A stretch of 64,000 nucleotides of DNA, from positions 135,174-199,173 of the forward strand of contig JAWKRB010000015.1 of NCBI GenBank assembly GCA_041389885.1, written 5' to 3'. The notes beneath the pieces were generated by a model that worked only from the letters and a program-made list of their open reading frames with translations, was not told where the DNA came from and did no database searches. This DNA is from JAWKRB01 sp041389885. Its GTDB lineage: Bacteria > Myxococcota_A > Polyangia > Polyangiales > Ga0077539. Both the position numbers and the translations under genes were made by a program. Shown one piece after another: positions 1 to 7,968 of this stretch; position 1 is the first letter of the stretch; each line of letters opens with the position of its first letter.

Positions 1-1
1 T

Positions 2-538
2 GGCTTCTTCGAGGTCAAGGGCGCGAAGGGCACGGTCCGGCGCGTGGTCCCCGCGGGGGTCTCGTTCAAGGCCGAGGGTGCGCTCATCAACGTGACCGCC
101 GACGAGTCGGTCCCCGCGGGGGACGTCTCGCGCGTGACCGGCACCGCGCGCTCGCACCTCGCGAACGCCGTGCTCGGGGTCTCGAAGGGCTTCGTGATGG
201 GGATCAAGCTCGAGGGCACCGGCTACAAGGCCGACCTCAAGGGCTCGACCCTCACCATGTCCCTGGGCCTCTCGCACCCGGCGATCTTCGAGGTCCCGGC
301 GGCGCTGAAGGTGCAGATCCCGGGTGACAGCAAGAACACCGTGCTGCTCCTCGAGAGCGCCGACAAGGACGTGCTGGGTCAGGCCGTGGCCGACATCCAG
401 CGGTTCCGTCCCCCGGAGCCCTACAAGGGCAAGGGTGTGCGTCTGATGAAGCCCGGCTCCTCGACCGCGAGTCCCGACCTGGTTCGGATTCGTCAGAAGG
501 CGGGCAAGGCAGGCAAGGGCGGCAAGGGCGGAAAGTGA
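2..538 (+). CDS. rplF: 50S ribosomal protein L6 (5' end outside window)
   Basis: Large-subunit protein L6, which binds 23S rRNA near the factor-binding side of the 50S subunit. The frame is open from base 2. The first visible residues, GFFEVKGAKGTVRR, match the early part of L6, so roughly the first 15-20 residues lie outside the window; 178 residues are visible. The core looks normal (for example GTGYKAD and the RPPEPYKGKGVR segment). The C-terminus is unusual: instead of the usual short RRKAGK ending there is an insertion followed by a basic low-complexity tail, AGKAGKGGKGGK. It leads the spc-type order L6-L18-S5-L30-L15-SecY, which supports the call independently of sequence. Confidence 0.95.
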   Translation, partial: GFFEVKGAKGTVRRVVPAGVSFKAEGALINVTADESVPAGDVSRVTGTARSHLANAVLGVSKGFVMGIKLEGTGYKADLKGSTLTMSLGLSHPAIFEVPAALKVQIPGDSKNTVLLLESADKDVLGQAVADIQRFRPPEPYKGKGVRLMKPGSSTASPDLVRIRQKAGKAGKGGKGGK

Positions 539-591
539 TGAACTCGTAGCCGAGACCGCGCGGTGCGGTCTCGTACGCGAGCGAGGTAACG

Positions 592-957
592 ATGAGCAGC
601 AACAGCGACCAGCGACAGCGCCGCAAGGCGCGTATCCGAGGGAAGGTCAGCGGCACGCAGGAGCGACCGCGGCTGACGGTCTTCCGTTCGTCGAAGCACA
701 TCTACGCGCAGGTCATCGACGACGCCACGGGGTGCACCCTCGTCGCGGCGTCCTCGACCGAGCCGTCCGTCCGCGAGGCGACCGGCGACGATCGCAAGCT
801 CGATGTCGCCCGCAAGGTGGGCGAGGCCGTCGCGAAGAAGTGCCTGGAGAAGGGGATCACGAAGGTGGTCTTCGATCGCAACGGGTACGTGTACCAGGCG
901 AACAACCGGGTCGGTGTGCTCGCGGACAGCGCGCGCAAAGTCGGCCTGAATTTCTGA
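592..957 (+). CDS. rplR: 50S ribosomal protein L18
   Basis: L18 binds 5S rRNA and joins it to the 50S central protuberance. The 121 residues are the usual length and show the hallmark basic N-terminus (RRKARIRGKVSGTQERPRLTVFRS), the SSKHIYAQVIDD strand and the terminal FDRNGYVYQ...GLNF block. The start codon ATG follows a GAGG ribosome site about 7 bases upstream. It sits 53 bases after rplF and 21 bases before rpsE, so it is part of the same transcript. Confidence 0.97.
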   Translation: MSSNSDQRQRRKARIRGKVSGTQERPRLTVFRSSKHIYAQVIDDATGCTLVAASSTEPSVREATGDDRKLDVARKVGEAVAKKCLEKGITKVVFDRNGYVYQANNRVGVLADSARKVGLNF

Positions 958-978
958 GTCCAAGGGAGAGCAACTCCG

Positions 979-1512
979 ATGTCGATGATCGATAACGACG
1001 AGAGGGAGCTCAAGGAGCGCGTCGTACACATCAACCGCGTTGCGAAGGTCGTGAAGGGCGGAAGGCGCTTCTCGTTCTCGGCGCTGATTGTTGTGGGCGA
1101 TGGCGCCGGCCGCGTGGGCGTGGGCCTGGGCAAGGCCAACGAGGTCCCCGAGGCCATCCGCAAGGGTACCGACCAGGCGCGCAAGAACCTCTTCCCGATC
1201 CCCCTCGTGGGCGGGACGATCCCGCACGAGATCATGGGGATCTTCGGCGCGGGCAAGGTGATGCTGCGACCGGCGTCGCCGGGCACCGGCGTCATCGCCG
1301 GCGGCGCGGTGCGCGCGGTCGTCGAGAGCGCTGGGGTGAAGGACATCCTCACCAAGAGCCTCGGCAGCCGCAACCCCCACAACTCGGTGAAGGCCACGGT
1401 GATGGCCCTGCGCCAGCTCCGCGACATCCACCAGACGGCGACGAAGCGGGGCAAGCGCCCCGAGGACCTCACCGAGTCGTCGGACAAGACCGCGCCGACG
1501 GCGCAGGATTGA
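979..1512 (+). CDS. rpsE: 30S ribosomal protein S5
   Basis: S5 binds 16S rRNA at the 30S body/head junction and contributes to decoding accuracy. The 177-residue product has the double-stranded-RNA-binding-like N-terminal domain (ERVVHINRVAKVVKGGRRFSF) and the C-terminal domain with GIFGAGKVMLRPASPGTGVIAGG and GSRNPHNSVKAT. It is about ten residues longer than the Escherichia coli protein because of an acidic/basic C-terminal tail (KRPEDLTESSDKTAPTAQD). A GGGAGAG ribosome site precedes the ATG. Its neighbours L18 and L30 are in the standard order. Confidence 0.97.
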   Translation: MSMIDNDERELKERVVHINRVAKVVKGGRRFSFSALIVVGDGAGRVGVGLGKANEVPEAIRKGTDQARKNLFPIPLVGGTIPHEIMGIFGAGKVMLRPASPGTGVIAGGAVRAVVESAGVKDILTKSLGSRNPHNSVKATVMALRQLRDIHQTATKRGKRPEDLTESSDKTAPTAQD

Positions 1513-1519
1513 TGCAGTC

Positions 1520-1711
1520 ATGGCGAAGACCCATCTCCGCGTGAAGCAGGTCAAGAGCGCAATCGGCGAGCGCTGGCAGTTCGGCGAGACCCTCAAGGGG
1601 CTCGGGCTGAAGGGCCCGAGCACCGAGGTGCTCGTGGCGAATACGCCGTCGTTCCGCGGCGCGATCAAGAAGGTGATCCACCTCGTTACGGTGGAGGAGA
1701 CCGATGGCTGA
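1520..1711 (+). CDS. rpmD: 50S ribosomal protein L30
   Basis: Small 50S protein L30, 63 residues, with the family core LRVKQVKSAIGERWQFGETLKGLGL and the later VLVANTPSFRGAIKKVIHLV block. It starts 7 bases after the rpsE stop, and its last 8 bases overlap the rplO start, so L15 translation is probably coupled to L30. It is slightly longer than the about 58-60 residues common in other bacteria because of an acidic tail (TVEETDG). Confidence 0.95.
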   Translation: MAKTHLRVKQVKSAIGERWQFGETLKGLGLKGPSTEVLVANTPSFRGAIKKVIHLVTVEETDG

Positions 1712-2195
1712 CATCCTTTCGAATCTGCACCCCCCGGTCGGAGCCGTCCGCAAGCGCACCCGTCGCGGGCGTGGCGTTGGCTCGGGCCTTGGCAAGACCG
1801 CTGGCAAGGGCCAGAAGGGCCAGAAGGCCCGGAACACCGGCAACTTCTCGAAGATGGCGTTTCAGGGCGGTCAGACGCCCATGCAGCGCCGCCTCCCGAA
1901 GCGCGGGTTCAACAACCTGTTCCCGACGGTGTTCGCGACGGTGAACCTCGAGACGATCGCGACGACCTTCGAGGCCGGCTCCACGGTCGACCTCGAGTCG
2001 CTCAAGGTCGCGCACCTGGTGAAGCGCGACGCGAAGCGCGTGAAGGTCCTCGGGAACGGGGAGCTCACCCACAAGCTCGTGCTGAAGGTGCACGCGGTCT
2101 CCGCGGGCGCCCGGAGCAAGGTCGAGGCGGCCGGCGGCAGCGTCGAGATCGTTTCTGCGGACGTTCCTGCAAAGGGCGGGACCACATCGGCCTGA
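1704..2195 (+). CDS. rplO: 50S ribosomal protein L15
   Basis: L15 is an assembly protein of the 50S subunit with a long basic N-terminal extension that threads through 23S rRNA. Here that extension is clear (RKRTRRGRGVGSGLGKTAGKGQKGQK), followed by the globular part with FEGGQ-type FQGGQTPMQRRLPKRGF and the VKVLGNGELTHKLVLKVHAVS block. The protein has 163 residues, longer than the about 145 usual, through a C-terminal GSVEIVSADVPAKGGTTSA tail. The ATG lies inside the end of rpmD. A 94-base, strongly structured spacer separates it from secY. Confidence 0.96.
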   Translation: MADILSNLHPPVGAVRKRTRRGRGVGSGLGKTAGKGQKGQKARNTGNFSKMAFQGGQTPMQRRLPKRGFNNLFPTVFATVNLETIATTFEAGSTVDLESLKVAHLVKRDAKRVKVLGNGELTHKLVLKVHAVSAGARSKVEAAGGSVEIVSADVPAKGGTTSA

Positions 2196-2209
2196 TCTCG
2201 GGTTATAGG

Positions 2210-2245
2210 GGCGCCGTCTCTGACCGCCGCGGGCGGCGCGGCGCC
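2210..2245 (+). other. Two-tier hairpin between rplO and secY
   Basis: The 94-base spacer contains an outer 7-bp stem (GGCGCCG at 2210-2216 with CGGCGCC at 2239-2245) enclosing an inner 5-bp stem (CCGCC at 2224-2228 with GGCGG at 2232-2236, three-base loop). There is no U-tract, so it is not a convincing intrinsic terminator. It may set the relative output of secY versus the ribosomal genes or may simply reflect the GC content. Confidence 0.45.
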
Positions 2246-2289
2246 TCGACCACCCCGAACCTGATCGACCTGTGTGAAGGAATGAACTG

Positions 2290-3615
2290 ATGGCCCTCAG
2301 CGCGATCGCCAACATCGGACGCATCCCGGAGCTGCGCCGTCGCCTGCTGTTCACCCTCGGGATGATCGCGATCTACCGCCTCGGCGTGTACATCACGGTC
2401 CCCGGGACGGACCGCATGGCGATGAAGCAGTACCTCGGGCAGGACAGCGGCGGCGGGGGCTTTCTCAACCTCCTGAACCTGTTCTCCGGAGGCGCCCTCG
2501 AGCGCGTGAGCATCTTCGCCCTGGGCGTGACGCCCTACGTGTCGGCGTCGATCATCTTTCAGCTCATGACCTCGATCTTCAAGCCCCTCGAGGAGCTCCG
2601 CAAGGAGGGCGAGGTCGGCCAGCGCAAGATCAATCAGTACACCCGCTACGCCACCATCGGCCTGGCGCTGGTGCAGGGCTTCTTCATGTCCGTCGGGCTG
2701 GGGACCTTGCAGACCAGCGACCTCGTGGCCGTCGTGCGCGACAACGGCTGGGGCTTTCGCATCCTCGCCTCGCTCACCCTCGCCACGGGCACGGCCTTCG
2801 TGATGTGGCTCGGCGAGCAGGTCACCGAGCGCGGCATCGGCAACGGCATCTCGCTGCTGATCTTCGCCGGCATCGTCGCAGACTTCCCGTCCGCGGCGGC
2901 GAACACCTGGCAGTTCACCAGCAGCGGGCAGATCGCGCCGACGGCGCTGCTCATCGCCGCCGTGCTGATGATCGGCTCGGTGATGACCATCGTGTTCTTC
3001 GAGCGCGGGCAGCGCCGCATCCCGATCGAGTACAGCCGCCGGATCATCGGGCGAAAGATGTACGGCGGGCAGCGCACGCACCTGCCGCTGCGCGTGAACT
3101 CGGCCGGGGTGATCCCGCCGATCTTCGCGTCGACCCTGCTGATGCTCCCCACGCAGCTCGCCGACTGGCGGGTGTGGGGGATGACGAGCCTGCGCGACCA
3201 GCTGCAGCGCGGGGGCTGGGTCTACAACAGCCTCTTCGTCGTGCTCACGATCTTCTTCTGCTACTTCTACACGTCGATCACCTTCCCCCCCGTGGACGTG
3301 GCCGACAACCTGAAGAAGCAGGGGGCCTTCATCCCGAACATCCGCCCCGGCAAGGCCACGGCGGACTACATCGAGAAGGTCCTCATGAGGATCACCTTCG
3401 GCGGCGCGGTGTACGTGGCGGCGGTGACCATCCTCCCGTCGTTCATGCAGCAGTACCTGAAGGTGCAGTTTCCCTTCGGCGGCACCTCGATCATGATCGT
3501 GGTGGGCGTGGCCCTCGACACGGTGAACCAGATCGAGAGCCACCTGATCTCGCGTCACTACGAGGGCTTCGCCGGCCCTGGCGCGCCGCGCATCCAAGCA
3601 CGGAGGGCGACGTGA
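2290..3615 (+). CDS. secY: Protein translocase subunit SecY
   Basis: SecY forms the protein-conducting channel of the SecYEG translocon in the inner membrane. The 441-residue length fits, and the chain alternates hydrophobic segments compatible with ten membrane helices. Family landmarks visible are the start RIPELRRRLLFTLGMIAIYRLGVYI, the plug region GGALERVSIFALGVTPYVSASIIFQL, the cytoplasmic loop RRIPIEYSRR, the segment LPLRVNSAGVIPPIFASTLL, and PGKATADYIEKVL before the last helices. An AAGGA ribosome site precedes the ATG. Its stop overlaps the GTG start of adk by four bases (GTGA). Confidence 0.97.
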   Translation: MALSAIANIGRIPELRRRLLFTLGMIAIYRLGVYITVPGTDRMAMKQYLGQDSGGGGFLNLLNLFSGGALERVSIFALGVTPYVSASIIFQLMTSIFKPLEELRKEGEVGQRKINQYTRYATIGLALVQGFFMSVGLGTLQTSDLVAVVRDNGWGFRILASLTLATGTAFVMWLGEQVTERGIGNGISLLIFAGIVADFPSAAANTWQFTSSGQIAPTALLIAAVLMIGSVMTIVFFERGQRRIPIEYSRRIIGRKMYGGQRTHLPLRVNSAGVIPPIFASTLLMLPTQLADWRVWGMTSLRDQLQRGGWVYNSLFVVLTIFFCYFYTSITFPPVDVADNLKKQGAFIPNIRPGKATADYIEKVLMRITFGGAVYVAAVTILPSFMQQYLKVQFPFGGTSIMIVVGVALDTVNQIESHLISRHYEGFAGPGAPRIQARRAT

Positions 3616-4259
3616 ACGACCTCGTCTTCATCGGTCCGCCCGGAGCGGGCAAGGGCACCCAGGCGCAGCGACTCGTCGCGAAGCTCTCGGTGCCGCAGAT
3701 CTCGACCGGAGACATGCTCCGCGCGGCCCGCAAGGCTGGCACCGAGCTCGGTCGCAAGGCCGACGAGTACATGACCCGCGGCGCGCTGGTCCCCGACGAG
3801 GTCGTCATCGGCCTGGTCGAGGAGCGGCTGCAGCTCGACGACGCCCGCGAGGGCTTCGTGCTCGACGGGTTCCCGCGGACGGTTCCCCAGGCCGAGGCCC
3901 TCGATCGGCTGCTGGCCCGCATGGGCCGCGGAATTACCCACGTGATCCTGCTCCAGGTCCCGGATGAATTGATCATCGAGCGGATTACCGGCAGAAGAGT
4001 GGGCGAGACCTCTGGACGGATCTACCACATCAAGTATGATCCGCCCCCCTTCCCCGACCGGGGGGAGGGCGGAGAGCGCCTCCTGATCCGCGACGACGAT
4101 CGCGAAGAGGTGGTGCGCCCCCGGCAGGTAGCCTATGCGGCTCAGACCGCGCCGCTGGTCGCGTACTACGCGAACCGCGGGCTCCTGCGCAGGGTCGACG
4201 GCGTCGGCTCGGTGGACGAGGTGACGGGCGCGATCTTTCGGTCGATCGGAGTGGTGTAA
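3612..4259 (+). CDS. adk: Adenylate kinase
   Basis: Cytosolic enzyme interconverting ATP + AMP and 2 ADP. The 215-residue product starts at a GTG overlapping the secY stop. It has the P-loop GPPGAGKGTQA at about residues 7-17, the AMP-binding STGDMLR and LDGFPRT motifs, and the long LID domain. The LID reads GRIYHIKYDPP with no cysteines, so this is the non-zinc long form. The secY-adk-infA order is common in bacteria; translational coupling to secY is inferred from the four-base overlap. Confidence 0.97.
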   Translation: MNDLVFIGPPGAGKGTQAQRLVAKLSVPQISTGDMLRAARKAGTELGRKADEYMTRGALVPDEVVIGLVEERLQLDDAREGFVLDGFPRTVPQAEALDRLLARMGRGITHVILLQVPDELIIERITGRRVGETSGRIYHIKYDPPPFPDRGEGGERLLIRDDDREEVVRPRQVAYAAQTAPLVAYYANRGLLRRVDGVGSVDEVTGAIFRSIGVV

Positions 4260-4262
4260 GGC

Positions 4263-4517
4263 GTGGCGAGAAGCAGGCGAGGCCGTTCGGAGCCCAGAGA
4301 GCCGAAGGGCGACAAGCTAGAGTTTGAGGGAGCCGTCCTCGAGGCGCTCCCGAACGCGATGTTTCGTGTGCAGTGTGATAATGGCCTCGCGGTGCTCGCG
4401 ACGATCTCGGGCAGGATGCGGCAGTACTACATCCGCATCCTCCCGGGCGACAAGGTGACCGTCGAGGTCTCCCCGTACGATGTCTCCAAGGGGCGGATTA
4501 CCTACCGCCACAAGTGA
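4263..4517 (+). CDS. infA: Translation initiation factor IF-1
   Basis: IF-1 is a single OB-fold protein that occupies the 30S A site during initiation. The family core is nearly perfect: EGAVLEALPNAMFRVQ, then ISGRMRQYYIRILPGDKV and VEVSPYDVSKGRITYRHK. At 84 residues it is about a dozen longer than usual because of a basic N-terminus (MARSRRGRSEPREPKGDK). That extension is real if the GTG three bases after the adk stop is used; no internal start nearer the core was found in this frame. Confidence 0.95.
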   Translation: MARSRRGRSEPREPKGDKLEFEGAVLEALPNAMFRVQCDNGLAVLATISGRMRQYYIRILPGDKVTVEVSPYDVSKGRITYRHK

Positions 4518-4566
4518 TGGAACCGGCTCGCCCCAGGCGGGGTCAGCCATGCAGGAAGCGTTGGGC

Positions 4567-4680
4567 ATGAAGGTTCGACCGTCGGTGAAGAAGGTCTGCG
4601 ACAAGTGCAAGGTGGTCCGCCGCAAGGGTGTCGTGCGGATCATCTGTGAGAATCCCCGTCACAAGCAGCGGCAGGGCTGA
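4567..4680 (+). CDS. rpmJ: 50S ribosomal protein L36 (zinc-binding form)
   Basis: The smallest 50S protein, 37 residues. The sequence MKVRPSVKKVCDKCKVVRR continues to CENPRHKQRQG, retaining Cys11, Cys14, Cys27 and His32, the zinc ligands of the C+ form. I chose the ATG at 4567, where the universally conserved MKVRPSVK begins and where AGGAAG lies 8 bases upstream. The frame remains open further upstream, but that extension does not look like L36. It lies between infA and rpsM, as in many bacterial alpha operons. Confidence 0.95.
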   Translation: MKVRPSVKKVCDKCKVVRRKGVVRIICENPRHKQRQG

Positions 4681-4683
4681 GCC

Positions 4684-5058
4684 ATGGCACGTATTGCTGG
4701 CGTCGACCTTCCGGGTCGCAAGCACATTTCCATCTCGCTTCGGTACCTCTACGGCGTCGGCGCAGCCCGCGCCGTGGAGATCTGCGAGAAGGCCCAGGTT
4801 CCGCTGAACAAGCGGGCGCAGGACCTCACGGACGCGGAGATTCGCCGCATCCGCGAGATCCTCGACGCGGACTACAAGGTCGAGGGTGACCTCCGCCGCG
4901 AGGTCCAGCTCAACATCAAGCGCCTGATGGACCTCGGCTGCTACCGCGGCCTGCGGCACCGTCGCGGGCTGCCGGTGCGCGGGCAGCGCACCCACACGAA
5001 CGCCCGCACGCGCAAGGGACCCCGCAAGGGCCTGGCCGTGTCGCGCGCCAAGAAGTGA
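4684..5058 (+). CDS. rpsM: 30S ribosomal protein S13
   Basis: S13 sits in the 30S head and contacts the P-site tRNA and the 50S subunit. The 124-residue sequence starts with the invariant MARIAGVDLP, has the helical core KRAQDLTDAEIRRIREIL and ends in the tRNA-contacting basic tail RGQRTHTNARTRKGPRKG. It starts three bases after rpmJ. It is the first gene of the alpha-type group S13-S11-S4-RpoA-L17. Confidence 0.97.
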   Translation: MARIAGVDLPGRKHISISLRYLYGVGAARAVEICEKAQVPLNKRAQDLTDAEIRRIREILDADYKVEGDLRREVQLNIKRLMDLGCYRGLRHRRGLPVRGQRTHTNARTRKGPRKGLAVSRAKK

Positions 5059-5108
5059 CGCATTGACATCAACGATGACGGTTTGACCGGAACGATACAG
5101 AGGAACCG

Positions 5109-5525
5109 ATGGCGAAGGCCCAGTCTGCATCCGCGACGTCGAAGGGCGGCGCGAAGGGCAAGAAGAAGTCCCGTAAGAACGTGCCGAAGGGTGTGTGTCA
5201 CATCCAGGCCACGTTCAACAACACCATCGTGACCATCGCCGACCTGAGCGGGAACACCATCTCGTGGTCGTCGTCTGGGTCGCGAGGGTTCAAGGGTTCG
5301 CGCAAGAGCACCCCCTTCGCCGCGCAGGTCGCGGCCGAGGACGCCGCCCGCAAGGCCGCGGAGCATGGGATGCGCGAGATCGCGGTGTTCATCCGCGGCC
5401 CTGGCGCGGGTCGCGAGAGCGCCCTCCGCGCGCTGACCACCGCCGGGTTTCGCATCACCTTGATCCGCGACGTGACGCCGATCCCGCACAACGGGTGTCG
5501 GCCTCCGAAGCGCCGCCGCGTGTGA
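5109..5525 (+). CDS. rpsK: 30S ribosomal protein S11
   Basis: S11 lies on the 30S platform and interacts with S7 and the E-site side of the mRNA path. The 138-residue product has a lysine-rich N-terminal extension (GGAKGKKKSRKNVPKG), then the conserved ATFNNTIVTIADLSGN, FKGSRKSTPFAAQVAAEDA and the C-terminal PIPHNGCRPPKRRRV, the Asn-Gly site that is isomerised in some S11 proteins. A GAGGAA ribosome site precedes the ATG. Confidence 0.97.
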   Translation: MAKAQSASATSKGGAKGKKKSRKNVPKGVCHIQATFNNTIVTIADLSGNTISWSSSGSRGFKGSRKSTPFAAQVAAEDAARKAAEHGMREIAVFIRGPGAGRESALRALTTAGFRITLIRDVTPIPHNGCRPPKRRRV

Positions 5526-5555
5526 CCTACTTGTTGGACTGAAGGAAGAGACCTC

Positions 5556-6182
5556 ATGGCTCGCTATATCGGACCCGTCTGCAAGCTCTGTCGCCGCGAG
5601 GGCGCCAAGCTGTTCCTCAAGGGCGACCGCTGCTACACGGAGAAGTGCGCGTACGACCGCCGCCCGTATCCCCCCGGCCAGCACGGCCAGGCGCGGATCA
5701 AGTTCACCGAGTACGGCCTGCGCCTTCGCGAGAAGCAGAAGGTTCGCCGCGTCTACGGTGTGCTGGAGCGTCAGTTCCGCAAGTACTTCTCCGAGGCCGA
5801 CCGCACCAAGGGTGTGACCGGTGAGAACCTCCTGGCGCTGCTCGAGCGCCGGCTCGACAACGTGGCGTTCCGCCTCGGCTTCGCGGCGACGCGCAGCGAG
5901 GCCCGCCAGCTCGTGCTGCACCAGCACGTGACGGTGAACGGCAAGCGGGTCAACGTGCCCAGCTACGTCGTTCGCGTGGGCGACAAGATCGCGGTCCGGG
6001 AGAAGTCTCGGGAGATCGCGCGGGTCAAGGAGAGCGTCACCGGGGCGGAGCGCCGCGGCGCCCTCACCTGGCTCGAGCTCGACAAGGCGAACTTCACGGG
6101 CACCGTGAAGACCCTGCCCGTGCGCGAAGAGGTCGGGCTGGACATCAAGGAACAGCTCATCGTCGAGTTCTACAGCCGTTAA
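5556..6182 (+). CDS. rpsD: 30S ribosomal protein S4 (zinc-binding form)
   Basis: S4 nucleates 30S assembly by binding the 5' domain of 16S rRNA and, in several bacteria, represses its own operon. The 208 residues carry the N-terminal zinc knuckle CKLCRREG...DRCYTEKC (four Cys, C+ form), GQHGQARIKFTEYGLRLREKQKVRR, and the S4 RNA-binding motif RRLDNVAFRLGFA...ARQLVLHQHVTVNGKRVNVPSY. An AAGGAAGAG ribosome site lies upstream. The following 95-base spacer before rpoA holds a perfect palindrome. Confidence 0.97.
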   Translation: MARYIGPVCKLCRREGAKLFLKGDRCYTEKCAYDRRPYPPGQHGQARIKFTEYGLRLREKQKVRRVYGVLERQFRKYFSEADRTKGVTGENLLALLERRLDNVAFRLGFAATRSEARQLVLHQHVTVNGKRVNVPSYVVRVGDKIAVREKSREIARVKESVTGAERRGALTWLELDKANFTGTVKTLPVREEVGLDIKEQLIVEFYSR

Positions 6183-6207
6183 TCGGAAACAGCGCGCCGC
6201 GGCGTCG

Positions 6208-6235
6208 GCGACCGTCCCAACGTTGGGGCCGTCGC
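6208..6235 (+). promoter_or_regulatory. Hairpin with perfect 12-bp palindrome in the rpoA leader
   Basis: Between rpsD and rpoA an outer stem GCGAC (6208-6212) / GTCGC (6231-6235) encloses CCCAACGTTGGG (6216-6227), a perfect palindrome. It could be an mRNA hairpin tuning rpoA translation or a DNA operator. Ribosomal protein S4 represses the alpha operon in enterobacteria, but at a pseudoknot upstream of rpsM, so equivalence is not claimed. Confidence 0.4.
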
Positions 6236-6277
6236 TCGCGCCGCGCTCGTGCGATTGAGAAGGGGAAAGTAGTCTCC

Positions 6278-7315
6278 ATGACGCAGTCGTCCACGCAGGC
6301 TCGGAACTGGCGCGACCTCATCCGCCCGAAGGCCCTCATCGAGGAGGACCGGGAGCTCCACACCGACTTCTACGGAAAGTTCGTGTGCGAGCCGCTGGAG
6401 CGAGGCTTCGGCATCACCATTGGCAACTCCCTGCGGCGCGTCCTGCTGTCCTCGCTTCAGGGCGCGGCGATCACCGCCGTGCGCATCGATGGGGCTCTCC
6501 ACGAGTTCACCACCATCGATGACGTGAAGGAGGACGTCGCCGACATCATCCTGAACCTCAAGGAGGTGGTGTTCCAGGCCAACGAGGCCAAGCGGTACAC
6601 CCTCCGGCTGGAGAAGGAGGGCCCGGCGGAGGTCCACGCCGAGGACATCAAGGCCGAGGGCGCCGCGGGCATCCGCGTGCTCAACCCGAAGCAGCCGGTC
6701 GCCACCGTGTCGCGCGGCGGCAAGCTCAGCATGGAGCTCATCGTCGGCATGGGCCGTGGCTACGTCCCCGCCGAGCGCAACAAGGACCCGAACATGGCCA
6801 TCGGATGGATCCCCATCGACAGCCTGTTCTCGCCCGTGCGCAAGGTGAACTACACGGTCACCAACGCCCGCGTCGGCCAGATGACCGACTACGACAAGCT
6901 CATCCTCGAGGTGTGGACCAACGGCGCCGTGCGCCCGCGGGACGCCGTGGCCTACGCGGCGAAGATCCTCAAGGAGCAGCTCCAGATCTTCATCAACTTC
7001 CAGGAGGCCGATGAGGTCGTCTCTGCGCCCTCGCGCAGCGACGAGGCCCCCATCAACGAGAGCCTCTTCAAGAGCGTCGAGGAATTCGAGCTCTCCGTTC
7101 GCAGCGCCAACTGCCTCCAGAACGCCAACATTCAGTACATCGGCGAGCTGGTGCAGAAGACCGAGGCGGACCTGCTCAAGACGAAGAACTTCGGCCGCAA
7201 GTCCCTGAAGGAGATCAAGGACAAGCTCTCGGAGCTCAACCTCAACCTGGGCATGCACATTGAGAACTGGCCGGTCCTGCTGGAGCGATGGCGCCAGGAG
7301 CACGGGCAGGTCTGA
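6278..7315 (+). CDS. rpoA: DNA-directed RNA polymerase subunit alpha
   Basis: The alpha subunit dimerises to scaffold RNA polymerase; its C-terminal domain contacts UP elements and activators. The product has 345 residues. The N-terminal domain (about 1-240) includes EPLERGFGITIGNSLRRVLLSSLQGAA and GRGYVPAERN. The C-terminal domain (about 270-335) has FELSVRSANCLQNA, IQYIGELVQKTEADLLKTKNFGRKSL and LNLNLGM. The N-terminus has about a dozen residues before the usual alignment start. An AGAAGGGGAAAG ribosome site precedes the ATG. The gene lies between rpsD and rplQ, as in most bacteria. Confidence 0.98.
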   Translation: MTQSSTQARNWRDLIRPKALIEEDRELHTDFYGKFVCEPLERGFGITIGNSLRRVLLSSLQGAAITAVRIDGALHEFTTIDDVKEDVADIILNLKEVVFQANEAKRYTLRLEKEGPAEVHAEDIKAEGAAGIRVLNPKQPVATVSRGGKLSMELIVGMGRGYVPAERNKDPNMAIGWIPIDSLFSPVRKVNYTVTNARVGQMTDYDKLILEVWTNGAVRPRDAVAYAAKILKEQLQIFINFQEADEVVSAPSRSDEAPINESLFKSVEEFELSVRSANCLQNANIQYIGELVQKTEADLLKTKNFGRKSLKEIKDKLSELNLNLGMHIENWPVLLERWRQEHGQV

Positions 7316-7356
7316 TCACCGACCGTTGACGGAATCACAGATAGAAGAGCCCTGCC

Positions 7357-7926
7357 ATGCGTCACCAGAATGCCGGCCGCAAGTTTGACCGTGACGGCGC
7401 GAGCCGCAACGCGATGTTCAAGAACCTCGTCGCGAACCTCTTCGCGCACGAGCGGATTGAGACCACCGTTCAGAAGGCCAAGGAGCTCCGCCGCGTGGCG
7501 GAGCGCATCATCACCCGCGCCGCGCGCCTGGGCCCGGCGGTCAACGCCGAGGTCATCGACGACCCCAAGGTCGCCGCGCAGCGCCTCGCGGTGAAGCGCG
7601 ACATCAAGAGCCTCCTCCCGCGCTGGCGGGAGCGCGTCGTCGACGGCGAGCTCGAGCGCATCGACGTGGTCGAGCACCTGTTTCGCGAGATCGCCCCCCG
7701 CTTCGTCGGCCGCAACGGGGGGTACACCCGCATCCTCCGCACGCGCAACCGCCGCGGCGACAACGCCGAGCTCGCGTACATCGAGCTCGTCGACCGCGAC
7801 CCCCGGGTCGGCCGCAAGGCCGCGCCGGCCCCCGCGTCCGTCGACGGCGGCGTGAGCCTCGACTCGCCGGTGCGCGCCGAGGCGCCGCGCTCCCGCAAGG
7901 AAGGCGAGGAGGGCGGCGAGGGCTGA
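7357..7926 (+). CDS. rplQ: 50S ribosomal protein L17 with C-terminal extension
   Basis: L17 sits near the peptide exit tunnel. The core, about residues 1-120, is standard: MRHQNAGRKFDRDGASRNAM, LVANLFAHERIETTVQKAKELRRVAERII, LFREIAPRFVGRNGGYTRILRTRNRRGDNAELAYIEL. Beyond it there is a roughly 65-residue Pro/Ala- and Glu/Gly-rich tail ending in EGEEGGEG, so the protein (189 residues) is well above the about 120-130 residues usual in bacteria. It is the last gene of the ribosomal run; a hairpin overlaps its stop codon. Confidence 0.96.
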   Translation: MRHQNAGRKFDRDGASRNAMFKNLVANLFAHERIETTVQKAKELRRVAERIITRAARLGPAVNAEVIDDPKVAAQRLAVKRDIKSLLPRWRERVVDGELERIDVVEHLFREIAPRFVGRNGGYTRILRTRNRRGDNAELAYIELVDRDPRVGRKAAPAPASVDGGVSLDSPVRAEAPRSRKEGEEGGEG

Positions 7927-7940
7927 GCGTTCGCTCGGCC
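7921..7940 (+). terminator. Probable terminator hairpin at the end of the ribosomal operon
   Basis: GGCTGAGC (7921-7928) pairs with GCTCGGCC (7933-7940), eight pairs with one G-U and a GTTC loop, followed by TTCTCCCC. The rplQ stop codon lies inside the left arm. The stem is stable, but the U-tract is poor, so termination may be partial and could allow read-through into the aminotransferase gene 42 bases after rplQ. Confidence 0.5.
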
Positions 7941-7968
7941 TTCTCCCCCGTCACTCGACTCCCGGGCG

